Assembly (NCBI GenBank): GCA_019454045.1
Contig: SKCR01021110.1
Location: forward strand, 1-64,000
Source of the DNA: Zanthoxylum bungeanum
Taxonomy: Eukaryota; Streptophyta; Magnoliopsida; Sapindales; Rutaceae
Reading direction: 5' to 3'
DNA length: 64,000 nt
The stretch's first letter is position 1; every line of letters begins with the position of its first letter. Made by a program: the position numbers and the translations under genes. Shown in pieces: positions 1-10,870 of the stretch. The notes under the pieces were generated by a model, which was given only the letters and a program-made list of their open reading frames with translations, had not been told where the DNA came from and did no database searches.

Positions 1-1123
1 CTCTGTTTTTGATATCGTCAGATTGTCTGATCTTGTCAAAGTATAGAGAATACATATGTGATTAGAAGTGTTAGTGGGAGTGTACATATTACTTTCTAGT
101 GTTATATATCTTAACGACATTGTCATTATTATAGTAATAATGAGATGTATGTGAGGTAAAAGATTTACCTAAGTCTTCTTTACTCCGTGAAAGCAGTGGG
201 AGTAGTCTCTGTTATATTTGATATAAAGTTTTATATATGATATGAAACTTGGAGACTGTGAGATACCCCTATTAGTCGTACATTAGATATGATCTAATGA
301 AGGACATAACAAGGCTATCTGTATGACAGTTAGTATAACTGTTCGACAGTTATTATATGTCTTATACATAGTATTCATCTTTCGTAAAGGATGATTCCTT
401 TTTCGAAAGAGATATTGATTAGAATGTCTAAACAATATTATGTATCATTTGATGATGACATAATGAGTACTTTTTTATATGCGATTATCGATGTCGATTT
501 AATCGTAATTGTTACGAGTTATTTTGACATCTTATAGACCATATGATGGATCTTGAAACACGTTCTTTGTGATCTTTGAGATATTAAGAACGAGTTTCTA
601 ATTCATGGAGAATACAGTCTGCAACCATTAGGGTCATATTAGTTTTGAGACTAATTATGACGTTAGACAGTCTACGTCATAAAGAGTCACAAATAATGCA
701 GTGGGAGTGTCACGAAGGATTCTACTATTTAGTGGAATCAAATGCAACTTTTGAAGTATTGACTTATGAAGTTGCATAGTGACCTTTTAAATTAGAAGTT
801 TTTTGAATTGTTATTGTGCTTGCGGTTGTCCACATAGTATTTTGGATTTGATCCCTAAATACTTGGACAACTCAGTAGCTATAGCACAATACTGATGTAG
901 CATCCATTTCATATTAATGTATAATTTAGATTCTACAAATTATGAATGATGTTGACTATGGGAAACGGTGGAGTTTGTTTGACAAACTCAATATGTCATA
1001 GCGGACTTGTTTTTGTTGCCTACCTCTTAAGTACTGGGTGAGCTTTGAGGGCCATGTGCATACGATGCACATTGAGACGTGTATATGATACCGTGGATTG
1101 GCACTAGAGCAAGTGGGAGAAAT
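1..1123 (+). pseudogene. Ty1/copia pol remnant (RT to RNase H), element X
   Basis: This is the decayed 3' part of a copia polyprotein. Near 70-160 the translation resembles the segment that runs into the catalytic YVDD of copia reverse transcriptase (a Val-Ser-Gly-Ser stretch followed by a hydrophobic run and Asn-Asp-Ile). Near 1,040-1,110 it resembles the RNase H C-terminus that precedes the polypurine tract. Stops occur in every frame, so nothing can be translated. It ends in the purine tract AAGTGGGAGA at 1,111-1,120, directly before an LTR start, which fixes the strand. The domain assignment is by eye and the middle 800 bases are poorly resolved. Confidence 0.55.
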
Positions 1124-3745
1124 TGTTGGGGTGGTGCTCAGAGCGCCAATCCGGACCGTATTTATGTATGATTCATGAATACGAACATCCCCTTATTCCA
1201 TAATATACTTATTTATGGTTGCACCTCTTGTTCTTATATACGTATTCGATCTGATTACGATTAGATTGAAACTAAATGTGGTTTAGTGATATGTATATAT
1301 TAGACAAAGGCCCGATAATATATAATGCAGTACACAGTTACAAAGTTAGTTTGTAATTGACATTGGGAAGTGTCACTGCTATATGATTATTATCAAACAT
1401 AGTTCCTGGTCAAGATTTGCTAACACGGGTCGGTTAGTCAAATCCGTTGAGACCAGTACATGTCGTATATCGAGACTTGGTCCGATGGTTTATCCCAATG
1501 AACCATGAGTCTAGGGAGACTCGTATAGACGTGTAGGTGTTTATAGTGGATAAACATTGAACGACTCACCGAAGATTCTTAATGGATGGTACACCAACGT
1601 CAATAAGAATCTTCTCGGGTTGAGTAGCATAGTGATCCTTCGACTTGAGACACCACTCTGGATATATGAGACATCCTCCACACTTAGATGGCAGTCACGT
1701 CACCGATCTATTTAGATCAGACCTCCACCTGTTCGTTGGGTGTGGATCGATCCTCAGGATATCCTTTGTTTGTCAAGATATGATTCGTCAGTTCTGTGTA
1801 CAGAGCATAGGTAGTCCATATATATTTAGCAGTCTGTTAAATCTGTGGCCAAAGTATACATCGGAAGTAAGTTCCGAGTGTTATTTAAAGATTGCTAATA
1901 GATACGTCGACGAGATAATACCTATAGAGATTTGAAGTTCACATCTATATCTCTGGGATTATCTGGATACCTGTGACGGATGGATTATACGTATGCAATG
2001 ACCTCGACCTGTATGATTCAGCGAGATTATCCGTTATCGTCATAATCTACGGGTGGATAGATTATGCACATGAAATTGGATTTCGTGACGGATATACCTG
2101 AATCTAGAGAGTCTCAATAATGAAACATACTCGTAGAGCACTAGAGCAACATTTATGAATAATGATGATTATTTATAAATCGTTTAATTGCTTAACGAAA
2201 AATACATGCGAACGGGCCGAACCGTCATTTCCTAATTAATGTGTATTTGTATTTAATATATGATATTATTAAATACACATTAAAAAAATAGTCAAATAAA
2301 GGTATTTGACATATATCATCAATATATGTATTTGAGATATTTAAAGTAAATATAATACATATATTTGATATATTTGTATTTAATTAATTATTTAATTATT
2401 TAATTGTTAAATGATTAATATAATTAAAATATAAATATATCACAAAATGATAAAGTTAGGAAATGATTATAAATGTAAATGTTTGACTTTACATTAAAGG
2501 AAAAGGTTGTCAAATTGATTTTGACTTCTTAAGATATTTGTTCAAATTGTTTGAAAAATAAAAATATATTTTTCCTTTATTTCTTCATAATTTCGGCCAT
2601 ACACTTAAAATATAAGAGATATATTTTTCTTAGTTGCATTTGTTGACTTAATTAAATATCTTTAAAGTTGTTTTTAGATACTTATGTCAAGTTGATCAAA
2701 TGAAAATCAAATGAAGATGGAATTGATAGTCTTGTTTATTTTAAGGCCAAATTCGGCCAAGCACAAAAATAAATAAGTATATATTGTTTTTCATTTCATT
2801 TGGTATCTAACCTAATACACTTTAAAAGAAAACTCCATTAATGGAAACCAAAGAAGGGTTGTGAGAAAGAAAGAAGAAACCAAAGAAAGCTTGGATTTTA
2901 GTAAGTTTTTCCAACTTGCTATTAGAAAGGAAAATGTTCCTTAGGATCTAGGCTTTAACATATGATGTTCTTAGGTTATTTATTTCTTTATTCTTTGTGT
3001 TTTTGATGATGGAAGTTTTGGTGAAAGTGTTGAGCATGTGTGATGAAGGAAGATTGTGACTATTGTAGTTATAAGCTTTCTTTTATGGTTTTGGAAACCT
3101 TGTTGCTAATCTAGAGTTGTTGACCCACTCTTAGATGACCTAGATTTGATCTTGAGTTGTTTCATTTTGTTGAGACTTTGATTGGATGGAAGAAAGATGA
3201 TTGAAGTAATTGATTTAACCAATTTGGTCTAATTTGTCCAATTTGATGAAATTGAAAAATTAGGGTTCATGACCAATTCCAAATTTGGGGCTTTTCATAT
3301 ATGTTGTGCATTTGGATCTGTATATGATGCATATAAAGTTTCATGTTGATTGGATTACATTTAGGTGTGTTTTGAAGCATGAAATGACAAAAGATACAAA
3401 ATGCCTCCTTTGTGAGGCTCTCGGCCAAGGATTAGATTTTGGGGATTTTTGGTGCTTTTGGTGTTTTGATGTTTTGAACATGCTAGTTCATCTTAGAAAT
3501 GATTTAGAATCATTCAAAATTGATTAGATCAATTTCGGACTAAAATGGACAAAATACCAATATAAGGGCAATTTGGTAAATTCACTTGAATATGATTCAT
3601 TTGAATTTTATTTCATAATTTGATTATTGGATAATTAAATAAATATGTTTATGTAATTAATCCGAGAAAAAATTTTTGAAATCGGAAAATTTGATTTTCC
3701 ACCGCTTCCGCTGCGTTATCGGATATTCCCCTAAAAACCCCTACA
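1124..3745 (+). mobile_element. 3' LTR of copia element X
   Basis: The LTR begins TGTTGGGG immediately after a purine tract and ends in CCCCTACA at 3,745, giving 2,622 bp with TG..CA ends. Its tail matches, in reverse complement, the fragment at 38,343-38,581, where the same terminus is followed by a Met primer-binding site; this confirms the LTR end. Its interior matches 3,752 onward and 15,990-16,539, so X and Y are the same family. X appears to be inserted in Y's 5' LTR, and the 5' part of X lies left of the window. Short open frames inside (for example 1,645-1,935 and 3,285-3,527) resemble no protein I recognise. Confidence 0.75.
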
Positions 3746-5386
3746 ATTACATATATAGAGATTTGACGTTTGTATCTATATCTCTGGATTAATCCGGATA
3801 CCTGTGACTGAGGGATTATACGTATGCAGTGACCTCGACCCGTATGGTTCAAAGAGTTTATCCGTGTTCGTCATAATTTACAGATGGGTGAATTATGGAC
3901 ACAAAATTTGATTTCGTGACGAATATGCCTGAACCTGGAGAGTCTCACTAATGAGATATACTCGTAGAGTATTAGGGCAAGTGTTATGAATAATACTGAT
4001 TATTTATAACTCATTTAACGGTTAAACGAAAAATACATGCAATCGGGAGCTAACGGCCATTTCCGAATTAATGTGTATTTGTATTTAATACTTGATTTTA
4101 TTAAATACACATTAATAAAATATCAAATTGTGATATTTGATATATATCATTAATATATGTATTTGAGATATTTATTGTAAATATAATACATATATTGAAG
4201 ATATTTACATTTATTATTTAATTTTTTAATTGTTAAATAATTAAATTAATTAATAAATTAAATATCTTATGTAATAATTTTAACTTTATTAAAATTGGAT
4301 ATGGCATGGTTTCATTGGAACACATTTTGAACGCTTTATTAAAGTTAAAGTGTTAACTTTATTAAGCAAAATGTGTGCCAATTAAAATCAAACAAAATGA
4401 AATAATTTGTTATTTATTTTTGTGATGTATTCGGCCTAATGGAAAATGGTATATCAAAATTATTTTGTTTCATTTTTCACACTTAGACAAGTTTAACAAA
4501 AATTACAAAGTGTGTTGAAAGCATTTGAAGGAAAACCAAAAGAGAAAAACTTAAATTTTTAGAAATTTTGTAAGTATTTCTCAATTTTCTTCAAGATAGA
4601 AATTATTTCTATTATTATTATCTTCAATTGTGTTGCTAAGATTGATGTCTCTACTCTTTAGTTTGTGATTAAATTTGTTGGAAACTTGTTTAAAGATGTT
4701 AAGCATGTATAATTAATTTATAAGCTTATTAGTGTAATTAAGTTTAATAGATTAATTAGAAATTAAAGTTGTCATTTTAGAGTTGCTTAACCATTCATAA
4801 TTAACCTAGAATTGTTCTTGAGTAAATTCATGATGGTGAGACTTGATTGGTGTGGTAATTGAATGATTAAAGTGTTTAATTAATTCAATTTAATGTAAAT
4901 TGTGTAATTGGACTAATTTATGAAATTAGGGTTCTAAACCTATTCCAATTTTGGGGATTTTCATATATATGATATAATTTGATGTATATTTGATGTATGT
5001 TAAATTTGGGATCGATTGGATTTGATCTTGATGTGTTTTGAACAAATTGGGCCAAATTGCAATTAATAAAAAATCTGGCCTGTTTCGGTAATTACAGTTT
5101 TTTTGGGATTTGTGTTGCAATTTCTGATTTCATGTATTAGACTTGTATAAATTATTTTGGGATTGATTTGGAATCAATTAAATATGTATTTAAATATTTA
5201 AGGACCAAAATGATTAAATTGTAAAAGTTTGGGGTAAATCGGCAATTAAAAGAAATATGGTTTCTTGGGTTAAAATTTCAGATTGTAAGTATTGGTTAAT
5301 TAAATAAATATGTTTATTTAATTAATACAAGAAAATTTTTTGAAATCGGCTGCGCTAAACCTATAATTCCGTATAAAACCCCAACA
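3746..5386 (+). mobile_element. 5' LTR fragment of copia element Y
   Basis: This is homologous to the X LTR from about its 790th base onward (the segment with a TATAGAGATTTGACG-like motif) and ends in CCCCAACA at 5,386. The first part of the LTR is missing, as expected if X inserted here and the missing part lies left of the window. The expected X target duplication is ATTAC at 3,746-3,750. The fragment passes directly into RNase H coding sequence, so most of Y's internal region has been deleted. Confidence 0.65.
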
Positions 5387-5656
5387 GTCCCAAGTATTGA
5401 GAATCTGATTCCGTTATATTGTGATAATACTTGTGCCATTGCGCAAGCAAAGGAATCAAGGGCGCATCAAAAATCGAAGCATGTGGAACGAAAGTACCAC
5501 ATCATTCGAGAGATTTTGTCGCGAGGTGACATTGTTGTGTGCAAGGTCCCAAGTGAAGATAATGTAGCAGACCCGCTTATGAAGACCATACCTCCGAAGT
5601 TATTTGATAAGCATGTGGAGTTGATGGGTATTAGATACAATCGATATTGGCACTAG
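5387..5656 (+). pseudogene. Ty1/copia RNase H C-terminal remnant, element Y
   Basis: There are 89 uninterrupted codons followed by TAG. They contain the copia RNase H hallmarks: a Tyr-Cys-Asp-Asn motif with the catalytic Asp near residue 14, a Lys-His-Val-Glu-Arg-Lys-Tyr-His segment, and a C-terminal Asn-Val-Ala-Asp-Pro-Leu motif. No start codon, RT, integrase or gag precedes it; it abuts the LTR end at 5,386, so it is the survivor of an internal deletion. A weak purine tract (AGTGGTAGAT, 5,661-5,670) and the 3' LTR follow. It is better preserved than any other pol in this family in the window. Confidence 0.8.
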
Positions 5657-5671
5657 AGTAAGTGGTAGATT

Positions 5672-6032
5672 TAATTAGGGCTGGTGCTCTGAGCGTCAAT
5701 TTCTTATGTATTTCCCTGTAAATACTCTTGTAAATATTTTATTAATGAATAAAATAAACAGTTTCTATAATATGAATTATTTTTTTTATATAATAAAGAT
5801 GTAAATGACCATAGAGTGATTGGTTATGATACAGTTGTAAAAGCGTCACAACTCACTTTGAGCAATATCATAAAAGTATCATTCTTTAACTATTCATGGT
5901 CAAGGTTTACAATTACTTGGTCAGTAAGTAAACCTGCTGAGACTGGTACGTGTCATATATTGGAATATTGAATTCCAATGGTTTCTCAATGAACCATGAG
6001 CCTCAGGAGACTCATATAGACATATATGTATT
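5672..6032 (+). mobile_element. 3' LTR of element Y, first part
   Basis: It aligns with the start of the X LTR (the GGTGGTGCTCAGAGCGCCAAT-like block) and runs to the GTATT target site of element A. The LTR continues at 15,990 on the other side of A. Its first bases are mutated away from TGTTGG, so the start is approximate. Confidence 0.65.
6028..6032. repeat. Left target-site duplication of element A
   Basis: GTATT here is repeated exactly at 15,985-15,989, the 5-bp duplication typical of copia integrase. Confidence 0.9.
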
Positions 6033-8097
6033 TGTTGGATAACATGACCCATAGCGTCACTATTTGTACAGATCATAGTGTTGTTGTACAAATTAACTAT
6101 GTGACAAGGAAATTGCACTCTCATCATTTGTGATTAGATCACCATAGATGTATAAATGAATAGAGGTCCCTATGATTAGTTCCTGGATTGAGATGATATG
6201 AGACAGTATCAGTCCACGAAGGATTAATCATTAAATATCCCTAGCCGGAGTATTATCGAGACTGGACATCGATAATGCGGAATAGGCTAGTATTGCACTT
6301 GTGCGCGTTGTGAGGGCACAACGACATAGTTCTCATATATTTGGGTATTGGATACTCATGCAAGTGCGATAGGAGGTTGTGTTTCACCGATGGTACGGAA
6401 ACAGCTTCGCTCTGGATAGACCCCTCGGAATCCCATTGGTATTATGACTATGTGTCTATGGGAGTCCGACATCAGGGTAGGTGTGTATGGTCTTAACCTG
6501 AGACTTGCACCGCTAATGCTTACGACAATCAGTATACTTTTGTTGAGGTCGTCTAGGACTCTAACCGGTTCTGTGTACGCCAATGCTGGGTATATTGAGA
6601 ATCGTAGAGTGTTGGGTGTGATGTCAAGACGGAAGTATCACTCCAGTCATAGTGGAGATGATGTCACGCAGGATACGGTATTAGTGCTCTTAAGTGCTGG
6701 CCGGCCATCGGGATATTATGACAAGGTCATGTATATCCGATTATAGAGACTAGTTACCAGACATCCGATATGTGCTTCGGACGGGGCAGACACTTATCCA
6801 GCCCCAGCCCTAGCACGTGACTATCCGATACTGGGCCGATATACACGATACTTGGTATACTACGCTTGATATAGATCTTAAATATTCTTAGATGAATATG
6901 ACCGGAGAATTGGGTAGACTTCGTGCTTTGCTAGAAGCCGATCTTGTCTCGTAAATCGGTAGAACGTAGTACTTGGTACGTACGTGATTCAGATACTCCG
7001 ACGACCGCATTTACTACCAACTTATCCGGGGATCTCATGGGTCGCTTCCCGATAATCCACCGATGACGCACAACTCGCACTCTTGAATAATCTGGGATTA
7101 TATAGAAGAGAGAGAAAATTAATCTAGGATTAATTACCGAGATATTTTATCTAGGATAAAATATCGTCTAGAGAGAGAACGATTAATTTGGAATTAATCG
7201 GTAAATTAATATATTCGATATATTAAACGAAATTGGATTTCGACTCGAAATTGAAATTGGATTTTAATTCGGGCGAACAAATTAATTTGGAATTAATTCG
7301 TTAGCGACGTGAATAGTGAATTCGCTAGGCGTAATCATTTAATTACGACGCAACGGAAAACTCGCTAATTTGGAATTAGCGAAACCGAGCCCGAGTGTGA
7401 TTGCGAGCGCATTCGTATTTCGAATTCGAGTGCGGCAACGCAAGTCACATCAAGCGTCAAATCATTCGTCACATCAAGCGTCAAATCAAATGTCACTTTG
7501 AGTGATGTGATTGATTGATGTGATTGATTGAATGAAAGATGTGACTAGATGTGAGTTAGTGGAGTGGTTGGAATGTTTGGTAAATGAATTGATTTTAGAA
7601 ATCAATTAAATGATTTTCACCATTTGACTTTTGGAAAATATAAAAACCAAACATTTTACACTTTTCTAATCAATTCATCACATTTCTTCTCTCTCATTTT
7701 GCTCTCTCCTCTCACGCCCTTGGAGGGCTGTTTCTGCTTCTGTTCTTGGCAGTGAACTGCCGTGGAAGTGGAGCAAAAAGGGAAGCAAGAGTTGGTTTTC
7801 ATGGTGAAAATCCAAGTGCTAGCACACTACGAGTCTTGCGAAGGTGGTAGGGAGGTTCACCCATGAGCCGGGATCCGTCCAACGAAGCTTGGAGCTCCGT
7901 TTTGCATCTCAAAGTTTCTGTTTTTGAAGGCAGTGGACTGCTGTGTTTTTGGGCGTGAATGGCAGTGTGTTTTTTAGCCTTCAATCGTCTTCAAATCGAC
8001 TCAACCGATCGATGTGAGTATTCCGCAACTTCGTCGATATGTATTCGCAATGTTTTTCATGCTTATAATCGATCCGGGACCTTAATAGAAACCAACA
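6033..8097 (+). mobile_element. 5' LTR of element A
   Basis: It begins TGTTGGATAACATG and ends AACCAACA, 2,065 bp. It is nearly identical to 13,928-15,984. A TATA box lies at 7,639-7,646. The Met primer-binding site follows after one base. The ORFs inside (6,356-6,583, 6,444-6,746, 7,799-7,984) recur in the other LTR and resemble no known protein. Confidence 0.93.
7639..7646 (+). promoter_or_regulatory. TATA box of A 5' LTR
   Basis: TATAAAAA lies in the last quarter of the LTR, followed by a pyrimidine-rich segment suitable for transcription start. The same site is at 15,531-15,538 in the 3' LTR. The position fits a U3/R boundary; activity is inferred. Confidence 0.55.
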
Positions 8098-8098
8098 A

Positions 8099-8110
8099 TG
8101 GTATCAGAGC
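8099..8110 (+). promoter_or_regulatory. Primer-binding site, initiator Met tRNA (element A)
   Basis: TGGTATCAGAGC is the standard plant copia primer site complementary to the 3' end of initiator tRNA-Met, one base after the LTR end. Confidence 0.92.
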
Positions 8111-10870
8111 CTAGGTTTGAGCATGAAAATTTTAGGGCTTAAAATTGGGTATTTTGTATTTGAGCATGATTTTGTGAAATTGGATGATTGAGCATGCTAA
8201 ATATATGTTATATTGAAGATTGATTTGATCAATTTCAACAATGTGATTGGATCAATTTTGCCCAATTGTGATGTTGGCCGAATGTAATGTGATTTTTTGG
8301 ATTCTTGGAATTTTTGATTTTGATTCATTGGATGAGTTGGAATCATTATGGATAATGTTAATTTGAAACTAATTGGATTGGATTTTGAATAGAACATAAA
8401 ATCCCCAAATAATTCATGTTGGCCGAATCTACATTGCCCTTTTAATGTCTTGGTATTTTGATTTTTGAACATTGGATGTATTGGAAATCATTCGGGATGT
8501 TGATTTAATATCGATTGTGGGTTCGATTGGATTGAAACCAAATCGGACACAAAATCACTCCCTTGGCCGAGACTAAGTAGCATGTAAAATGGGTTTGATT
8601 TTTTCATTTATGTGTTGGACATGTGATGATGATAATGAGCATGATTAATTGGACTAATTTCATGTTTTGGAAATATTGATTTGGGTGATTAATCATGTAA
8701 TGCACTTTAGGTAATTAAATTGCGGAATTGGATTCATGTAATTTAGTTATTTAGGCCTTAAATTGGATTTGGGCTTATTATGTTGTAAATGGGCTTATTG
8801 GGCTTTGTTGTACAAAGTTGGATTTAGGCCAAATGGATTGGATCCAATTGGGCCCAAAGCCACTTCCGTTAAGCCCAAATGCGACTTATAAACCTTTAAA
8901 GTTTAATTGGGCCTAATGGGCCTAAATTGATTTCTAGGCTTATGGGGTTACTCCTTGATTGGGCTTTGGTTGCCGAAGCCCACGCCTTAAAGAAATTAAT
9001 TAAAGCCCATTAGACTTGAATTGAATTGACGTTGGACGTTAATCGGGCTTTGAGTCCCGACGCGATTAAATTTGGAATTTAAGTCGTTAAAGGTTTATTA
9101 AATAAAGTGTAATATTCAATTTGGAATTGAATAGTGAATTAGTATTAAATACATGTTAAATTGGATTTAATTATGTAGTTTAATTTAATTCATGAATTCG
9201 TACTTTGAGTACTTATTCGCAAAAACGAGTTTGACTCGAGCAAAATCAAATCGTTGTTTGAACATTGGATGATCACATAATTATCAGATTAATTAATTTG
9301 ATTAGATTGATTGATAGCATGCTTATGTGTGAATACGTGGTTGTGATGAATGAATAATGTATATCGGATGGATATTAGTCGGGTGGGGCAATTTTGGAAA
9401 TTGTTGTAATAAATTCGATTTATTAAATTGGACCTGCGTGTCCAGCCTTATCACCTTTATTCTTTTGTATTCTCTTCTCACCTATTCCCCTCAATGTAAA
9501 TGAGGTTTCTTTAGAAGTGTAGTGTAACGGGTAGAAGTAATACAAGTGCTAGCTTGAGTGAGAAAGGGAGAGATTTGATCTAGGATCAATGTGTTAAGTA
9601 TCCATCCGCATATCATTATTATTTATTTTCATACTCGCTTTATTATGTATTTAGAATGCATGTTTAAGGGTGTATGATGATGAGACCTTAACAAAATAAT
9701 GAAATTGGTAGCCAATTTGCACGCGAAAAGCCCTCATCAAATATCATGCGTCTTTTCCTTCCATTGATTGATTCTTGCTCAAGATCCTAGATTGGCATGG
9801 GTTGTTGGCCAAAGTCAAGCCCTTGTCCGTCGAAGATGTGCTTGAATCACGAAGCTTTGTTCTATATTGGTGTCTTGTCCAAGTTGTGGTTTGTTGGCCA
9901 AAGTCAAGACCACTTCTTGTCCATCGACATTGATTACGAAGCTTCCATGGTCAATGGGTCCGCGCTTGACTGGGATCATCAGGTTTGTTGTGCCAAAGCC
10001 AAGGCCTAGTTGATTCAGAGGAAAAAGGTTAGGGTATATATTGGATATATATGCATATATAAGATATATGTTTCGGACTTGGATGTCCACCTACCGGATC
10101 TAGGAGTTGGATGAGATCCAATTGATCTTAGAGATCTACCTAGTTAATTATCATACAATTCGTTGGCCAAAGTCAAGATTGTGTGATATTTAACGGGATC
10201 CTAGCCCACTAGGAAACACGGTTTCCCGAGTACTCGACAGAGGGTTAGAGGCTCGACGAAAAATAGTGGGAGGCAAGAATTGAATTTGCAATATTCGTTC
10301 AATTACTCGCCATACGCCCTCAAACAAATATACTCGTCAAATATATTAAAAGTATTAGTTGGACTAATATTTATTGTTGTTTTAATAAACAGTTGGACTG
10401 TATTATACTTGATTATATATAATTGGATTATATTAATCAATATATTTGAATTAATTAATTTCAGTTTACAGTTGATTTTATAATTGGATTATAGTAATCA
10501 ATGTAATTGAGATTAATTAATTTGGATTATATTTGATTATATAGTTGGACTATTATAATCATTATAATATATATATATAGTACCACTAATCGTTGATTAA
10601 ATAGTTGGACTATTGTAATCAAGATAAAATTGAAAAGTTGGATATTTAAAATATATAATCCTTGGATTAAATATCTTAAATGATTTAATTTTCAAATTGG
10701 GAATAAATAATAGGTTACTTTATTTGATAAAATAACTTATTATACCTTAAGCCCAAAATTAAGCAAAATAAGTAGAGCATAATATCTTTGGAAGATTTAT
10801 GTGATGATGACTTTAATGCTTAATTTAATATACTTGTCATAAATCTAATTTTAGATTTAAGAAGTATTAA
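8111..10870 (+). other. Long noncoding leader of element A
   Basis: About 2.7 kb between the primer site and the first gag-like codons holds no credible ORF. Corresponding sequence is present in E (18,412-20,555), B (reverse, about 30,530-33,260) and F (reverse, about 43,190-45,191), so it is a conserved part of the family rather than decayed host DNA. It contains repeats of GGCC/GGGCC-rich text, copies of TTGGCCAAAGTCAAG near 9,805, 9,895 and 10,165, and a hairpin cluster at 10,200-10,236. A role in packaging or translation is inference only. Confidence 0.7.
10200..10236 (+). repeat. Clustered palindromes in copia leader
   Basis: Three adjacent inverted repeats are visible: CCTAG-CCCA-CTAGG, GGAAAC-ACG-GTTTCC and the perfect palindrome CGAGTACTCG. 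The first two overlap at GG, so they are alternative rather than simultaneous folds. The block is recognisable in E (near 20,350), B (near 31,290) and F (near 43,870), so it has been retained through family divergence. Confidence 0.6.

Noticed and set aside
1645..1935. 96-codon ORF within the X LTR
   Set aside because: It lies in LTR sequence that is broken in the homologous copy (15,990-16,539) and shows no protein motif.
6356..6746. Overlapping ORFs on both strands, repeated at 14,277-14,640
   Set aside because: They are repeated only because the two LTRs of element A are nearly identical; no protein similarity was recognised.
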